Assembly: GCA_910574455.1 (NCBI GenBank)
Contig: CAJSYZ010000002.1
Coordinates: 335,671 to 399,670 of the forward strand
Reading direction: 5' to 3'
DNA length: 64,000 nt
Source: Trichaptum fuscoviolaceum
Taxonomy: Eukaryota > Basidiomycota > Agaricomycetes > Hymenochaetales > Trichaptaceae
The notes under the pieces are model-generated. The model had not been told where the DNA came from. It ran no database searches and saw only the letters and a program-made list of their open reading frames with translations. The translations under genes were made by a program, and so were the position numbers. Below, piece after piece: positions 12,501 through 24,859 of this stretch. Position 1 is the stretch's first letter. Every line of letters begins with the position of its first letter.

Positions 12501-14052
12501 ATCCCAAGTGAAGTGTAATGAAGCAGAGCCGTCATGCCATTCGTCGATGAGCTTAACATCTGTGTCTGGCTGAACGGAAGATTTAGGCTCATTTTCTTGA
12601 GGTACGAGAGCCTCCTTGTTTGAAGTGGATGGTGATTGTCCTACAGCGTCGATGTCCCGAAAAGCAGGGACATGGTCGGTGGTACTGGGCCGGCGTAGGT
12701 GCTGTATAGCAGATAGCATCTGCAACTGTTGACTTAGTAGAGTGTGAAGAACGCCATCCGATTTTGTCATCTGTTCGGCCATGACATGTTGACCGTCGGC
12801 AAGTCTTCGAACGGTGGCATCTGTCTTTGTTTGTTGGTCTATGACGGCCTTCATCTCATGAGTCATCACCGCCTGTTGCGCGAACACGGTCCTAATAGCT
12901 CCATCCGTCTTCGATTGCTGTTCTGCCAATCCCTTGACAAGCTCATCCAGCTTGACTTGCTTTTCCGCCACTACCTCCATAGCGCCACCAACCCTAGCAG
13001 ATAGTTGGTCGACCATACGTGGAAGGTGGAGAGACCTATTATCAAACGCAACTGGCTGAACATTCGGATAGAGAAACTGTCGCATTGGATCCTGGTCCAT
13101 GACATATTGTATGGAAGGCTGATAAGGCGCAGGCGGCTCTCGCCAGTGACGCATAGACGAGGTCTGGACATCTTGTGCAGAGTGACCGCCATTAAAGTAC
13201 TGCGCAAACCAAGAATTCGATAATCCGTTACCACCGACCCGGTTTGAATGCGGCTGCACAGACGTACTAAGGAAATACAGTGAGACTCAGTTCCTTTAGT
13301 AACAATCGGGCAACTCACTATGCAAATCCATTAGCGGCGTCATTGGCGTACGGCTGATTCGGCTGTCCGTAAACGCTGTGAACCGATGTCGAGTGCGTCG
13401 GGTTCGCTTGGACGGCACCATTAATCGGAAGATGTGATAGAGGCTGGTCCGGCTCTTGAGCCGGTCCATGCATAGATAAATTGAAGCCACCGAAGTGAGG
13501 CTGATTCGACGGTCCAGAGCCGATGGGAGCGGAAGTCAAATGGGACTGAATCGACTGACCAGCACTGTTGAATGGAAGAATCGAAGTCGACTGACCCGAC
13601 TTTTGATACACATATGAGCTGGCACCCTTGAGTTGTGGCTGATCCAACTGGCCGGAATCGTTGGAGATAAATGTCGGTTGTTGCACATTTGTCTGTCCAG
13701 TCTCAGGGACAAGGTGCGGAAGGTGCGGAAGACCAAACTGTCCATAGGAAGCATTGGATGTGAGTGGCGATTGCCTCTGATTCAAATGTTGTACTGGCAA
13801 TTGGACGTGCGTGCCAGATGACGCAACTGCGGAGTCGGTGACCGGATAGGCAACCTCAGGTGCTGAAAACGATCCATGAAGGAGACGACCGCTAGGCGTC
13901 GTCAATTCAACCGTCGGAGGTGGGACAAACGCAGGCGACCTGTGTTTAACGCGTCAGTGAGCTACAATGCTTGACAATGCAAGCCAACACAAAACGTACG
14001 GGATGAATGATTCTTGAGTTTGTCGAGCTAGGAATGTCAATGAGTACGGAAT
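6531..14052 (-). CDS. Giant multidomain transposase-like protein: GCM zinc + DDE core + USP-like peptidase + AT-hooks + PHD + Tudor/PWWP-like
   Basis: Ten exons join in phase: 14052-14000, 13939-13319, 13266-11559, 11505-10974, 10922-10399, 10348-7845, 7793-7731, 7674-7428, 7375-6695 and 6638-6531. They give at least 2,346 aa; the true start codon, upstream of 14052, is unresolved. In order: a Gln/Ser/Pro-rich tail (about 1-225); a GCM-type zinc domain (about 515-595, Cys in CLGVMAC and CHCG, His in HQHVRPPP); a DDE-like core (FIIDSTF near 680, NPEESFHY near 930); a ubiquitin-specific-peptidase-like domain with Cys in NSCWMDTSLELLF (near 1060) and His in SHFFAYVADP (near 1330); two AT-hook-like motifs (GRKRGRPRK, GRKRGRHRN); an acidic run; a PHD finger (CRCG, CKDC, HQAC, CHLC); then GVLVRIGPKYWYPGRVID, a Tudor/PWWP-like strand pattern. 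The 63 nt exon at 7793-7731 links the PHD and Tudor parts. It lies within the TIRs and is the presumed transposase. Domain calls are by motif recognition only. Confidence 0.8.
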
Positions 14053-15718
14053 CTAACCGATAAGAAAATGTCGAATTCACGTACCAGTTTCGTTGTTGTT
14101 GGAGACTGGCAGCTTCATCAGATTTTCGAGTTCCCAGATCGCTTCATTGTTGAGGCCGTTCTCCTAATTGACGAATTCAGTAAGGGTTCAAAAGCATACG
14201 AAGCAGAATCTATACCATCGCAAAGCGCCATTCAACGCTGCGGGAGTCGACCAAAGAAAGATGGTTTCACGCCAGTTGCGAGGTCAATTAGCGCAATGGG
14301 CACAGCGGGCCATGGGGTAAAAATTTTATCGCAAAAAAATAATAACCCGACGTTATCTCTGCCATGGGGAGCATGTCACACCCATGACATCGGAGATCTG
14401 AGCGGCCGATGCGCTGGATTCGATAGCTACGAATAACTGAGTACCGCGCCTGTACGCAAAATACGTATCGTGAATTCACTGAATATGTTTTGTTCAAAGA
14501 TTACTCACCAAATTAACCAGAAGTCAAGAAATATCAAGTTGAACCACCAAAGTTCTGCATAGCTTGAGATCTCGATTGCGACGTCACGCATGGTCAGACA
14601 AATTCGGATGTTCTAACTTCATGTACATTGTCCTTGTCTCGTATGCGATAAGGTTACCGTCCTACCGCAATACGAACGGAATAAGCTTAAATTAAAATTG
14701 AAATAAGCGTCAGAATTTAAACTTGACAAACAGAATAAGGGCGACTAACCGTCGTCGGCGACAATATTGATTACGTCATACAAGCTCACTCCGAACTTGA
14801 AATCGGACTTCGGCATTCAAGTTACTGCGGTTAGTACATCTTGCGCTCTCAGTTTCATAAGATGTACTCACATGCACCACCCCAGTAATGAGTCAAGTAA
14901 AAAGAATATAATGACAAGGACTAGGTCAGTATACAGGATAATGCATGCCGCAGCTGTCGACTGAACCGGCCAGCCACGGTACACTGCTCCATAAAAACGA
15001 TTTACTTACACGTGATCATGGAGATATACTTATGATCCGAAGACAGGGTCGTTGCAAATCTGCGGAAGCAAATTGGCGGAAGAGTCAACTATCGATATGT
15101 ACGCACAAACGCTATAGCGTTCCTTAACATGTTTACCTATGGACCGTCCCGGGAACGCCTTATCCGAGTGGATGTAGGTGCATACTGAGCGACAAGAAAT
15201 GAATTAGATCATGTAATCAATCGAACAAAAACGGCTTGCCATTGTGGAGTTCGAAAATAGTCCCAATGTAGATAGTCGACGAAGAGGAATGAAGGAAAAC
15301 GAGATGACATGGTCATGATGGTGGTATAAGAGCAAGGAGGAAACGTGTGGCATGAAGAGGGTTCGCTATAAGTACGGACACTTTTACCCTGAGAAGATGG
15401 AATAACATACATACTGCTAAATTTGGTATAAGCGCTCTACCTTTTGCCACGTCGAAATAGCCGACGGCAGTGGCCGAGTGCCTGATTTGACGGAATTAAA
15501 TGCATCTCAGTAGTATCTGATCTCGCACGCCATGACGACTCCCGGCCTATCCAGTATCACAGGCTGTTAGAATGTCGTCTGCCCATGAATAAGCACAAAG
15601 ATTGCCCAAGTCTCTTTTAAACTTCATCAAGCTATATGCCATCGAGCAGAGCGCAAGGTGCGTAATATCCGCTGTTTAATAGGAAGTAACCGAATTTGAA
15701 ATGGGGATCGACGCTTAG
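14053..15718. promoter_or_regulatory. Central spacer and presumed bidirectional promoter region of the giant transposon
   Basis: About 1.6 kb between the heads of the two divergent genes. It probably holds the first exon(s) of the transposase-like gene: a GTACGT donor lies at about 14083, with in-frame ATG possibilities upstream that could not be settled. No TATA box or operator could be assigned with confidence. Confidence 0.4.
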
Positions 15719-18515
15719 ATGCCGAGGCCATACAAGAGATCGAAGATTGCGCGATCCTTCGTTGACTTGCAAGCACGAGACAGAGATGACCAAAACAGCG
15801 AAAGGAGCTCCTCAGAAGAAGATATAGATGGCTTCTTGGTCGAGGATGAACTCGAAGGAGAAGAGAATGTTGAACGCAACTTGCGTGTACATCCCCCACT
15901 CACAGCTGCCGAATCCGAGCACAATCAAGCCCTGGCATGCCACTTCCAAGAGAGAGCACGATGGAGTGAGCGCAACGGAAGACACCAGGATCACAAGGAA
16001 TCTGCATTGCAGACTAATGAAGGACGGATACACAAACGTCCATTCGAACGTAACAATACATTAGATCTGGATATTTCAGGTAAAAACACAAAGTTTTTCC
16101 TCTTACCGACGAAAGTACGTTGACTTACTATTCTTCATTGTCCATATATTACACTGAGCTCTATTTCTGACAGATTGGACAAGAAATTCAAACGGGAAAG
16201 GACTTACAGTCGACATCTGCCATGTCATGCAAAGTTCTTGCATCGTCCCGTTTACTAGGACGCATTTACATCCTTTCACCCAGTAAGACTAGTGCCCAAA
16301 ATCAAGTGCGACGCCTAACCCACGGTGGACTGGAGCCAAACCAACTGTCTGAAATTTGCGAGAACGAAATGTCTATCGTCATACGTCATGCGGATACGCT
16401 GGGCATATGCAACGTATTGTTTACACCCAATCGATGGGTACGCATTCAATGCGGACAATTCGCCAGCAAGCTAGGCTATGTGTTGGACGTAAAGGCTCTC
16501 GACCTACTCCGGGTTGCAGTTATAACCGGCGATGTTTACGATGAAGACGGCAACGTAATACGTGATTCCAAATTGACGGTCGACGCTGCGAAAGACTTGC
16601 GCTTTACAGAAGGAGCAAATTGGTTACTTGACGAAACTGACATCTGGTCTGAGCTAAGGGGACCACGTATCCCATCCGCTGTGACGATTATTAGCGTCTA
16701 CGGAATACACGCAGCGAGACAGGAAGAACCTCACGCATATGAAGTGGAGCTGTTCACTAGACTCAGCTTTGATACTAGAAGGACGACGAATCGTTCGTTT
16801 CTGCAAACCGGTGATAATGTCCGGGTAGTTAATGGCGACGTTAGCGGTATGGTTGGGGTGGTACACGAGATATCGAACGACATAGTGAGGCTTGATCCTA
16901 CTCCATCTGAATGTGGGCCGTGTCCTCCGCACTTATGGGTTCCAGTTGGTGACGTAGAGAGGCTGTTCGAGGTCGGGAGACCTATTATCGTCAGAATCGG
17001 GAGACATGCCAATCGAATTGGCTATATAGTGTCGACGAATGGCTCCGATCTTACTGTTCTGGACCGAGGCGCTCAGACACAAGTATGTGCTTAGACCGAT
17101 AACGTAATGTTGATTCACCTTTCAACGCAGAGAATCCTAGTTCGTTGTTCGAAAAGCGTTTGTCCAGACGTACAGCTCGAGTGCTGATTTAACCAGGATC
17201 CTGAATTATAAACATGGCGCATTTGAGGGCCGTCTAGTGTATATAATCGACCTCGGTCTTGTTGGACGCATTCTAGATGTTACGAGAGAAGGGAATGTCA
17301 AACTCGACCTACCTACAACAAAAAGTCGGAGGAACATGCTATTCCGCCCATCAGAAGTTGTTGATACGTGAGCCATAGATCTCAACACTGAATTCAATAC
17401 ACTGATGACGTTGAAGGGAATCTTACCAATGCCTCAATGGATCCCAGTTTCCTGACACTCAACGCATAGACAGAGCGCTCTCCAACTACGTTGATCAGAG
17501 GTCACTGCATGGTATGACGAAGGTTAACTTACGTACTTCAGTCACTGGCGACCATACCCCTTGCGCTATGACTTCCTTCCATTATGGTATACACGCTGAT
17601 TTGAAGGCTGGAACGAGCGAATGTCCCACATCCAGCTCCAGTTTGATCGCTTCCCGTGCGGACGAGGTTTTTGACTCCGGCGTATTGTATCAGGAAGTAT
17701 TTGTCCTTAAAAATCTCAAGAAGTTTGGCCGTCTACTCGCCGTGAATGGAAGTTCTCATGCAATAGTACTTCTTGACAATGACATGCAACCACAAGCCTT
17801 CACTTTGAACGAAGTATTTTCTCCGTGAGCGTCCCAGCTATACACAGGATTCAGCGTTTGTTAACATATTGTACAGGAGAACGTTGCTTTGTTTGGACAA
17901 CTCTATTGCTCAAGACATTGATGATATTATGTACATGTATCTCCGCAGAAGTGGGAAGTCAGCATTGCCGAACTGGACTTTTGAACAGCCATCTGTCGTA
18001 AAGCTCGATGTCCAAGGTTAGTGGTACATTACTCAATTTATACATGTATATCTAATGTCTAGTCAGCTCCTACTTGCACCTGGTTTTTAAGTCCATCGAT
18101 TCAAAAGCTTCTTGGTCAGTATCGCATTTTCTTCAGGTTTGTGGACTCCTGTATAAGTCCGGGAAACGTAGCTCGAATGCCAGCTTGGACTACTGCGGAT
18201 ACGTCAATCAGGTTTTCCAACGAACGGAATTTAGGGAGCAACATCGAAGTTTATCTTACATTCAAAACACGAGATGCAAAGGAGTTCACGTGCTGGGTGT
18301 TACTTCAGAACATAATGCACTTTCTCCCTAAGACGGTCGACAATGCTCTTGTCGTTAGCGGTCCTGATATTGGGAGAATTCTTCCCGTTGAGAGAACGGA
18401 AAAAGGTAGAAAAGGTAGGGATCCATGTATTCTTCTGCGAGAATCAGGTAGCGGACGAAACAAAAAACTTGTGAAATATGGGTTGTCGGAAGTCACTAAA
18501 GTACAGAGACTATGA
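15719..18515 (+). CDS. Spt5/NusG-like multi-KOW protein carried by the transposon
   Basis: Exons 15719-16114, 16174-17082, 17141-17367, 17474-17824 and 17877-18016, plus one or more ending at TGA 18515, give roughly 800 aa; the join near 18080-18140 is not settled. The N-terminus is basic, then acidic (SSSEEDIDGFLVEDELEGEE), as in Spt5. A diverged NGN-like segment follows (LLPTK at the exon 1 end, LLGRIYILSPS in exon 2). Next come several KOW-like motifs: RIQCGQFASKLGYVLDV, GDNVRVVNGDVSGMVGVVH, then GLVGRILDVTREGNVKLD, and one near the C-terminus (VVSGPDIGRILPVERT). Cellular Spt5 binds RNA polymerase II as an elongation factor with Spt4. Here the gene sits inside a transposon, head-to-head with the transposase-like gene, so it is more likely an element-encoded mimic than the essential host copy. 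There is no C-terminal heptad-like repeat. Whether it acts in transcription, silencing escape or transposition is unknown. Confidence 0.78.
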
Positions 18516-18659
18516 CCTAAGTGTGTCAATATTGTGTGAGTGGCTATTCTCCTCATCGCTTTCATATGTATTCTGAATTTCTCTTGACTTAAATCTACTG
18601 CACGGAACTTTCGAACTTTACCGCCCATCTACCGCAAATTCTCAGGCACAATTCAGGGT

Positions 18660-18935
18660 CGTGCAAGATTAACATGCAGTTCCGCGCCATTACCGTCGAC
18701 TTTACCGCCCACTTCCGCGCCATTACCGTCGACTTTACCGCCCACTTCCGCGCCATTACCGTGCATTACCGTTGATTTTACCATGCTACCGTTGGTTTTA
18801 CCATGCCTACCGTTGATTTTACCATGCCTACCGTTGATTTTACCATGACTTCCGCGCTATTTCACGAACTTTACCGCTCTTCCATTCAACTACCGCGGAC
18901 ATTTACCGCGCCTACCATACAGATTACCGCCCTTC
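18660..18935 (+). repeat. Right subterminal tandem repeat block of the giant transposon
   Basis: Repeats of about 32 bp (TTCCGCGCCATTACCGTCGA then CTTTACCGCCCA) occur in tandem. They are followed by units of about 20 bp (CCTACCGTTGATTTTACCATG-like) and scattered TACCGCG words. The block starts with TTAACATGCAG, an internal echo of the TIR. Similar arrays occur at 2650 and, inverted, at 56.8-56.93 kb. They are likely transposase-binding sites. Confidence 0.8.
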
Positions 18936-19153
18936 TTGTTTCTAACTGTATGCCTCTTTGACATGTTTTATTCCAGTAAATTCGGAATAATACTGAAAAA
19001 AATATATCTTGTAGCATACACCCATGGAACCGTGTACGTATTTTTTTTGTATTTTTAAAAGTTACAATAACCCGTAGAACCCTCACCGAAGAGGAGAGGG
19101 AGACGTGAGAAAGTGGAAGGAACTGCGCGGAAGTACTCGCGGTAATGCTCACT

Positions 19154-19220
19154 ATGGGCGGTAAATCGATCGATTTACCGTTTACCGCGCGCGGAACCTG
19201 CATGTTAAAATCTGTAGGCC
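19154..19220 (-). repeat. Right terminal inverted repeat of the giant transposon
   Basis: Inverse of 5781-5847 with one mismatch. It includes the same 20 bp GGTAAATCGATCGATTTACC palindrome. Confidence 0.88.
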
Positions 19221-19630
19221 CTGTCTGGCTTATGTGATGCCGAGGCTAAGAGCCCTTCATCTAAGTCAACGGTGACTGTCAACCCGTTTCCTTATCCCCT
19301 TTCTCGACTCAGGGTACCCGAAATCGGTATTTAGTAAAATGGTTATTGCGAGAAGAGATACTGTACGGCTCATTGTTCTCTTACGTATTTAATGCACAAC
19401 TGCCAACTGGTCACAGTTCATCAGGAGAATGAACAAGTTGCGCGTGCGAGTTAAACTTTACCATGTCCAATGTATGCAGTGTTGATAACGAGAACAATAA
19501 AGCAGAGAGCAATACAATGGTCAATTGTCTAATCCCATTGCTCTCCGACTATCATTAACTATCATTTAGAATCATTCAGCCGGAGATTTCGGAGAATGTG
19601 TTGGCAGCGCATGCACAGTGTAACTCTTTT
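19221..19630. other. Intergenic between the transposon and Crinkler copy B
   Basis: No gene seen; it should hold the 3' untranslated region of the kinase gene. Confidence 0.35.
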
Positions 19631-22272
19631 TTACAGTGTCTGAAGACTAGAACTTCCGTTTCTTTCGTCGGATTTCGTGTAGGCTGCTATTTGCTGAAGA
19701 GCATCCTGCATACTCGGTCGCGATTCCGGCCTTCTATCAGTGATTTTCGCGCAAAGATTGCTCAGAAACTTGCGATCTTTATTGAGAGGACAACGATCAC
19801 AGAGCTCTTGAATGAACTTTCCAGCTGCCCAAGCATCAGCGCGCATCGGATTGTAGGCTTTTCGCCCGACCTCAGGAGCAGTGCATCCTTTTGTACCTCG
19901 ATATCCACTCACAATCTCGTCCGCGGTGTCCAATATCTCAGAAAGGTCGTAGTCAATAATCCAGACTCTCTTCGAGTCATCGACGAGGATATGGCTTAGC
20001 TTCAAATCCATATGAACAACACGCTTCGAGTGTAGGAATGCGACGCCTTCAAAGATTTGCTGGACGATTAGGAGCAAATCTTCAGACAAGTGTGCATAGT
20101 CGCGAACAGCAGTTCCCAAGTAACGCGTCAACAGAAGGGCACCCTCCCGTAGCTCATGAACAATGATGTCTGAGGGCGCATGATTATGGGTCGAGTCGAA
20201 ATTCAAGAGATACCGTAGTACCTTAATCTCGTCGCATCGACCGGGACGAAGGTACTTAAGGATGTAGCGTTCTCCCTCCAATGTGAAGACATCGCCCACG
20301 TGATCTCTCTTGAGAAAGTTCGTTTTTAATTCACAGTAATGCCGCAGATAGGAAAATGAAAAACATACGTCAACATGCTGAAATATGTCCTCCACAAAAC
20401 CTAGTTCCTTCAGGGCCTGACGAATATCATCTCGTTCTGCTAACGGATCGCTCTGAGTCGAATCTGAAGATGATGACGATGATGACGACGAAGAACTTCG
20501 TTCGTTGAGTATCTTCATAATAACATAAACCTTGTCGTTGTCTAGCTCTCCTCCAAGTTCCTCATCCATGTCAGAACTGCCGTAAAGTTTGACTGAGATC
20601 TCTTGCAGATCCACTTCTGTTCTTGGAACTCTCAGTCTACCGGTCACTATGCTCTCGACGGACCAGTTGTCAGGAGCGGAAATCTGGAGATTAATGAGAA
20701 ACAAGCGATGTGTATACCAGAGAATACGCACTTTCCACATCTGAGCAAAGCTGCTTCGTATCCCAAGTCTGCCTTCGGATACAAGTTTGTTTCTCATATC
20801 GCGAACAAACTTACATTTGCTGACATCAATTCGAAGGACTTGATCTCGACCTGCGATCGCACACCAAATGTAGCGCTCCGGTGCTGTCTGAAGGTCTGAA
20901 TATTGAACGGAGATTGATTTGGATCGCTTGTATTCTGACGAAAGCACCAAAACGAGTTCCAGGGTGTCTTGGTCAAAGTCATCACTTAGCACTACATCAA
21001 GAGGTGTAGAGTCGCCTATGACAACGGACATGGCGTTGATACACGTATCTGAGAGCTCTATGTCGACCGAGTGCGTATCGCGATTGATTGGCCAATTATG
21101 GGGATCCTTCACCTACGTTCAGGTAAGGTTATGTCGTGTTAAAAGACAAAGCAAATGACACACCTTTCTAATCTCAGAGCCTTGTTTCCTATACCCTGAT
21201 TTGCGCAGTACGTCGTTCTCCAGTTCAGATGCGGATTGACATCTTCTGACGTCGACCTGGAATAAACGGCTTCGACCTGGAATAGCGCACCAGGCAAGGC
21301 GTCTCTAAACAAACGCGGGAAAGATGTCAGTTACTTCCAGTTAGCTAGCCTGCGAGATTGTCACGCACATGCGTAGAGGACGATGTCGAACCAGAGTTGG
21401 AGAAGGAGAGTTTCCTTTTTCCCGAAACCAAGCCAACCAGATATACGCTGTCCTTCCTGATGGCATCGTCGAACATCGCTGTTGCGTCTATGGTTGTACC
21501 GAGGTCCAGATGGTCGGCAATTTCTTCCAAGTTCTCCTTTCCAGACGGAATACGTCTACGGATCCTGTCGTTGATTGGCCATTGCCGTGACTCTTTCAAC
21601 TACAATCCAAATTAACACAGTTTTCGCCTTCACTTGGTCCAGCTCACCTTCCACAAATCTAAGTCATCGACAGGTATGTCAGAGTCACGCGCAACAGCGT
21701 TCCTAAGACCTTGTACATTCCTGCACTTTGCAACATCAACTTGAAATATCTGGTCCGTTCCCGCAATGGCACACCAGATACAGCGTGCCTGTCAACCATA
21801 CCATATAGTTTTAGCAATTTCGAAATGCGGCGATGCAGTACAGGATCACTTGCTGGTACTGAAACGGAAGGCAAATTTCTCCTCTTGCTGTTAATTTTCA
21901 TGATGAGTTCGATGTCATTTTCGCTGGTATCTCCGACAAAAATCTTGTCCAATGCTTTATGGGGGTATAGGAGTTCTGCAATGTTACGGAGATCGTCGTC
22001 GTCTTCCGAAATGCGTTTCAGTGAAGCAGCATCTGTGACAGGGAATTTTCTTGGATCCTTGACCTATAGAAAGCGGAATGAGCCCGAGACCACACCGTGG
22101 TGTAACTTTCTTGGCCTTTTACCTTCCAAATGTCTACCCGTACGTACGGAATTTTGATTCGGGACAAATCTACTGCAGCTTTCCTTAGATCGTAGACGAG
22201 GTTACAGTTCGTAATGTCGACGTGCAGTAGTCTGTCCTTTCCAGCGATGGCGCACGAGACGCGTCGGTCCAT
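19631..22272 (-). CDS. Four tandem Crinkler-N (ubiquitin-like) units fused to a divergent protein kinase, copy B (748 aa)
   Basis: Eight exons join in frame: 22272-22123, 22063-21854, 21788-21648, 21599-21369, 21304-21164, 21112-20732, 20683-20369 and 20308-19631. Four header units of about 47-50 aa recur. They start WCAIAG (SCAIAG in the first, WCAIPG in the third) and run to WKV, and each is followed by a 67-105 aa linker with a conserved hydrophobic end such as KDSVYLVGLVSG. This alternation matches the header-plus-linker plan of Crinkler effectors. A poly-Ser run precedes the kinase. Kinase landmarks are YILKYL (beta-3 Lys), DEIKVLRYL (helix C Glu), HMDLKLSHIL (HRD loop, with His where the Mg-binding Asn is usual), IIDYDLSE (DYD for DFG) and TAPEVGRK (APE). 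The end of exon 2 uses a GC donor. No signal peptide is seen. An intracellular ubiquitin-like signalling or defence role is inferred. Confidence 0.85.
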
Positions 22273-24159
22273 GGTGTAGACTGCGTGGTGATGGTGGGTT
22301 GCACAAGCTTGGCGCGTCCGAACTGAACCGGGTCCGAGAGCCACAGACGTGACTTGATTGAGTAATACTCCGCGTTGTACAACGACTACTACCAATAATG
22401 TCAAGATTAGGGTCAATTTACTTATACGTTTAGGGTTTACTTACAATCTTGATCTCACTGCAGCCTTCATCAACTACTGATCGATGTCACAATCTGTTAT
22501 ATCGACATGTGAATGCTTGTTTCTGTTCTACTATGAAACACTAGACGTGACATTCCAATATGAAGCACATAAGTACATGTATTTTGATAGTACGTTAACT
22601 CGAACTTACTTTTGGAAGCACTACTCGGAACTCTGCAAGGACCCCGGGATCAACCGGCCGTATCTGAGGTCCATGCATTTTCGGGATGGCGAGCTCAAAG
22701 CCAGTGGCACAAGCAGAGAATTCTACGTAAAAGTGAGATATATTTCTAAATGATCGCATTGTAATTGAGAACTTCGGAATATGCATCCTGCAAGTTCGGT
22801 CGGTTTTTTGGATCTCTGGAAAATCTCATCACGAAATCCAAGGCTTTTCAAAGATTCCCGAATGTCTTGTCGATGAACGAGCCTCGAGGGGGTTCTTCTC
22901 GGAATCGGATTTAGTGGATGAGGCCGACTCCGCTGACGAGGACGAGTCCGCGCTAATATCGTCTGATATATGAGCGATAAGATGGATGTATTCATCTCTG
23001 AAATTCCTTGGAATTGTTTCATCGAACACAAAGAGGGTCGTAAATGGGTCCGCGATCTCCTCTAGGGCTTCTTCTTTATCCGGGATTGGTTTAACGCCTG
23101 TCACGATATCTTCAATCCGCCACATCTGTGGATCTTTGACCTTCGTAAAGGAAATCAGACTAAAGCGCAGCAGAGTTTCCTTCCGAGTACACAGACCTTC
23201 CAGATATTGATTTCATCGTAGTTTACATCGTACTTTCCCAGCCTTAGAACATCTCCCTTCACAGCGGTTGCTTGAACGTAGTGCTCGACATCAAGCCGAC
23301 AAATGGCACTTGAGCCAGCAATACCACACCAGACGAAATGTTTCTGCCATGAAATCGATCGATCAATTGGATGTTTTAAGAAAGAAATTAATAGGAAGCA
23401 CTTACAGGAACATGCTTCTTACCTGTATTAGAGCTATCGTAAAGCCTCATTACTAGCTGAAGGTGACTCTCGTACACCTCCTTTCCAAGCTCCGCTTCCA
23501 CGGAGTCTGAGAGCAATAGGGGTTTTGCGATCTCTAGAAGACGCTCCTGGTCGTTGGGGATCTCCGGAGAGGGTGAATCATCGCTAATCGGCCACATCAG
23601 AGGGTCTCGGATCTGTAGGAGGATGAGCAGAGGATAGAGTATGAATGACTATTACATACCATGAGAGTCTGTCTTTTCAGCTCACTAACGCCTGAGATGC
23701 GTTTTATTACTGGACTCATGTTTTCAACAAGCTCGCAGCCGTTGATGTCCATTTGAAACAACCGTCTTCTGCCGGCGACAGCGCACCAGACGAGATGCCT
23801 TTCAGCCTATTTACTTAAATAGATATAGCTCACTATAAGATTTATACAATGACGTACGGTTGAGGATAACACCGGCGGCATGATCTCCGCTGATGGAGTG
23901 GTGACAATGAAGCAGCAGGCACCTCAGCTCATAAGATGCATCGTATTCTGTCATGACAGTGTATCCGATTCATTTCCTTATTTGGAGTTGTATCCGATTC
24001 AATACCATATTTCGGAGAATGTTCTCATACTAGTTATTTCAGGTGTCAATAGATATGTACATTAATATATACGTAGTACAGTACAGTAAGTAGATTAGTA
24101 AAATCGTGTCATAAAAGAAGAAGGAAATATAGAGAAAAGGAGAGTTAAAATTAGCTTTA

Positions 24160-24660
24160 GAGTACAAGATATTTGCGAACGCTGTGGGTGCACAGCAGAG
24201 CCCGCTACCAATGTTGGGTAGTTCTATTACATTTTAGAATGTATAAATTTCTTATATATACATATGTGACAATGATTATAAGTTATAAGAGTCTTTTTTA
24301 TGCAAATGAAAGGAGGCCGTCCGTGTCCTCGTCCGGCGCGCTCGCTTTGCTCGCGCCCCCGTTCTCGGACACCGAGTCGCACAGAGACCATACATTGTGA
24401 ATAATATAAGTAACTTGTAAGTACCAATTTAGTGATTATAATTTATACAAGATATTATATGTGAAAATGAATCTGTGTGGCATCCTTGTCCGCCGCGCTT
24501 GCTTCGCTCGCGCAACTTGAACCCGGATACGGAGACTGTGCTATTTGAGCTCAATTGGACTTAAGTAAACTTAATTAACTTAATGCATCCATTGTAAGCA
24601 ATTTAAGTAACTTGTAAGTGAACCTAAGTTCGGCACTTTGTATTTACCGAAAGGCCGGCC
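24160..24660. repeat. Dispersed non-coding repeat, second copy near 57.5-57.7 kb
   Basis: It contains TTCTCGGACACCGAGTCGCA and, further on, ACTTAAGTAAACTTAATTAA-like AT-rich words. Versions of both recur at 57565-57600 and 57615-57690. Two CGCTCGC-rich bits (24335, 24495) repeat within it. It looks like a non-autonomous element, class not identified. Confidence 0.45.
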
Positions 24661-24859
24661 TAGACTAAAGGCACATGACATTCACGTGATAAATAAGGTT
24701 TTGACTGAAAAAAGTGACAATCAGTACGCCTTTAGAACCCGCTAGGGGTAGCGGGAATACATTGAGATATATATATGAAATACTTAACTGAAATCGGATG
24801 CAGAGCTGGAATCTTGAATAGTAATAAATGTTAGTTGACAGCACCAAAACAGAGCAAAG

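Larger units (their letters stand above)
5781..19220. mobile_element. 13.44 kb DNA transposon with 67 bp TIRs and two divergent genes
   Basis: The ends are inverted copies of a 67 bp sequence with one mismatch (5781-5847 and 19154-19220), starting GGCCTACAGATTTTAACATG. The core TACAG...CTGTA is flanked by GGCC on both sides. This is either a 4 bp target duplication or part of the repeat; because GGCC is a palindrome the two cannot be told apart here. Everything coding inside points outward from a central spacer at about 14.1-15.7 kb: a giant transposase-like gene (-) and an Spt5-like gene (+). The right end has a block of subterminal tandem motifs that the left end lacks. Partial copies of the end occur at 2650 and 56493. 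The superfamily is not certain; the GCM zinc domain and the DDE-like core suggest a MULE-related or basidiomycete-specific group. Confidence 0.85.

Noticed and set aside
14068..14436. 122-codon + frame in the transposon's central spacer
   Set aside because: It overlaps the likely 5' end of the - strand giant gene and has no features.
18660..18935. CRISPR-like regular repeats
   Set aside because: Units are contiguous and diverged with no unique spacers, in a eukaryotic transposon end; they are subterminal repeats.
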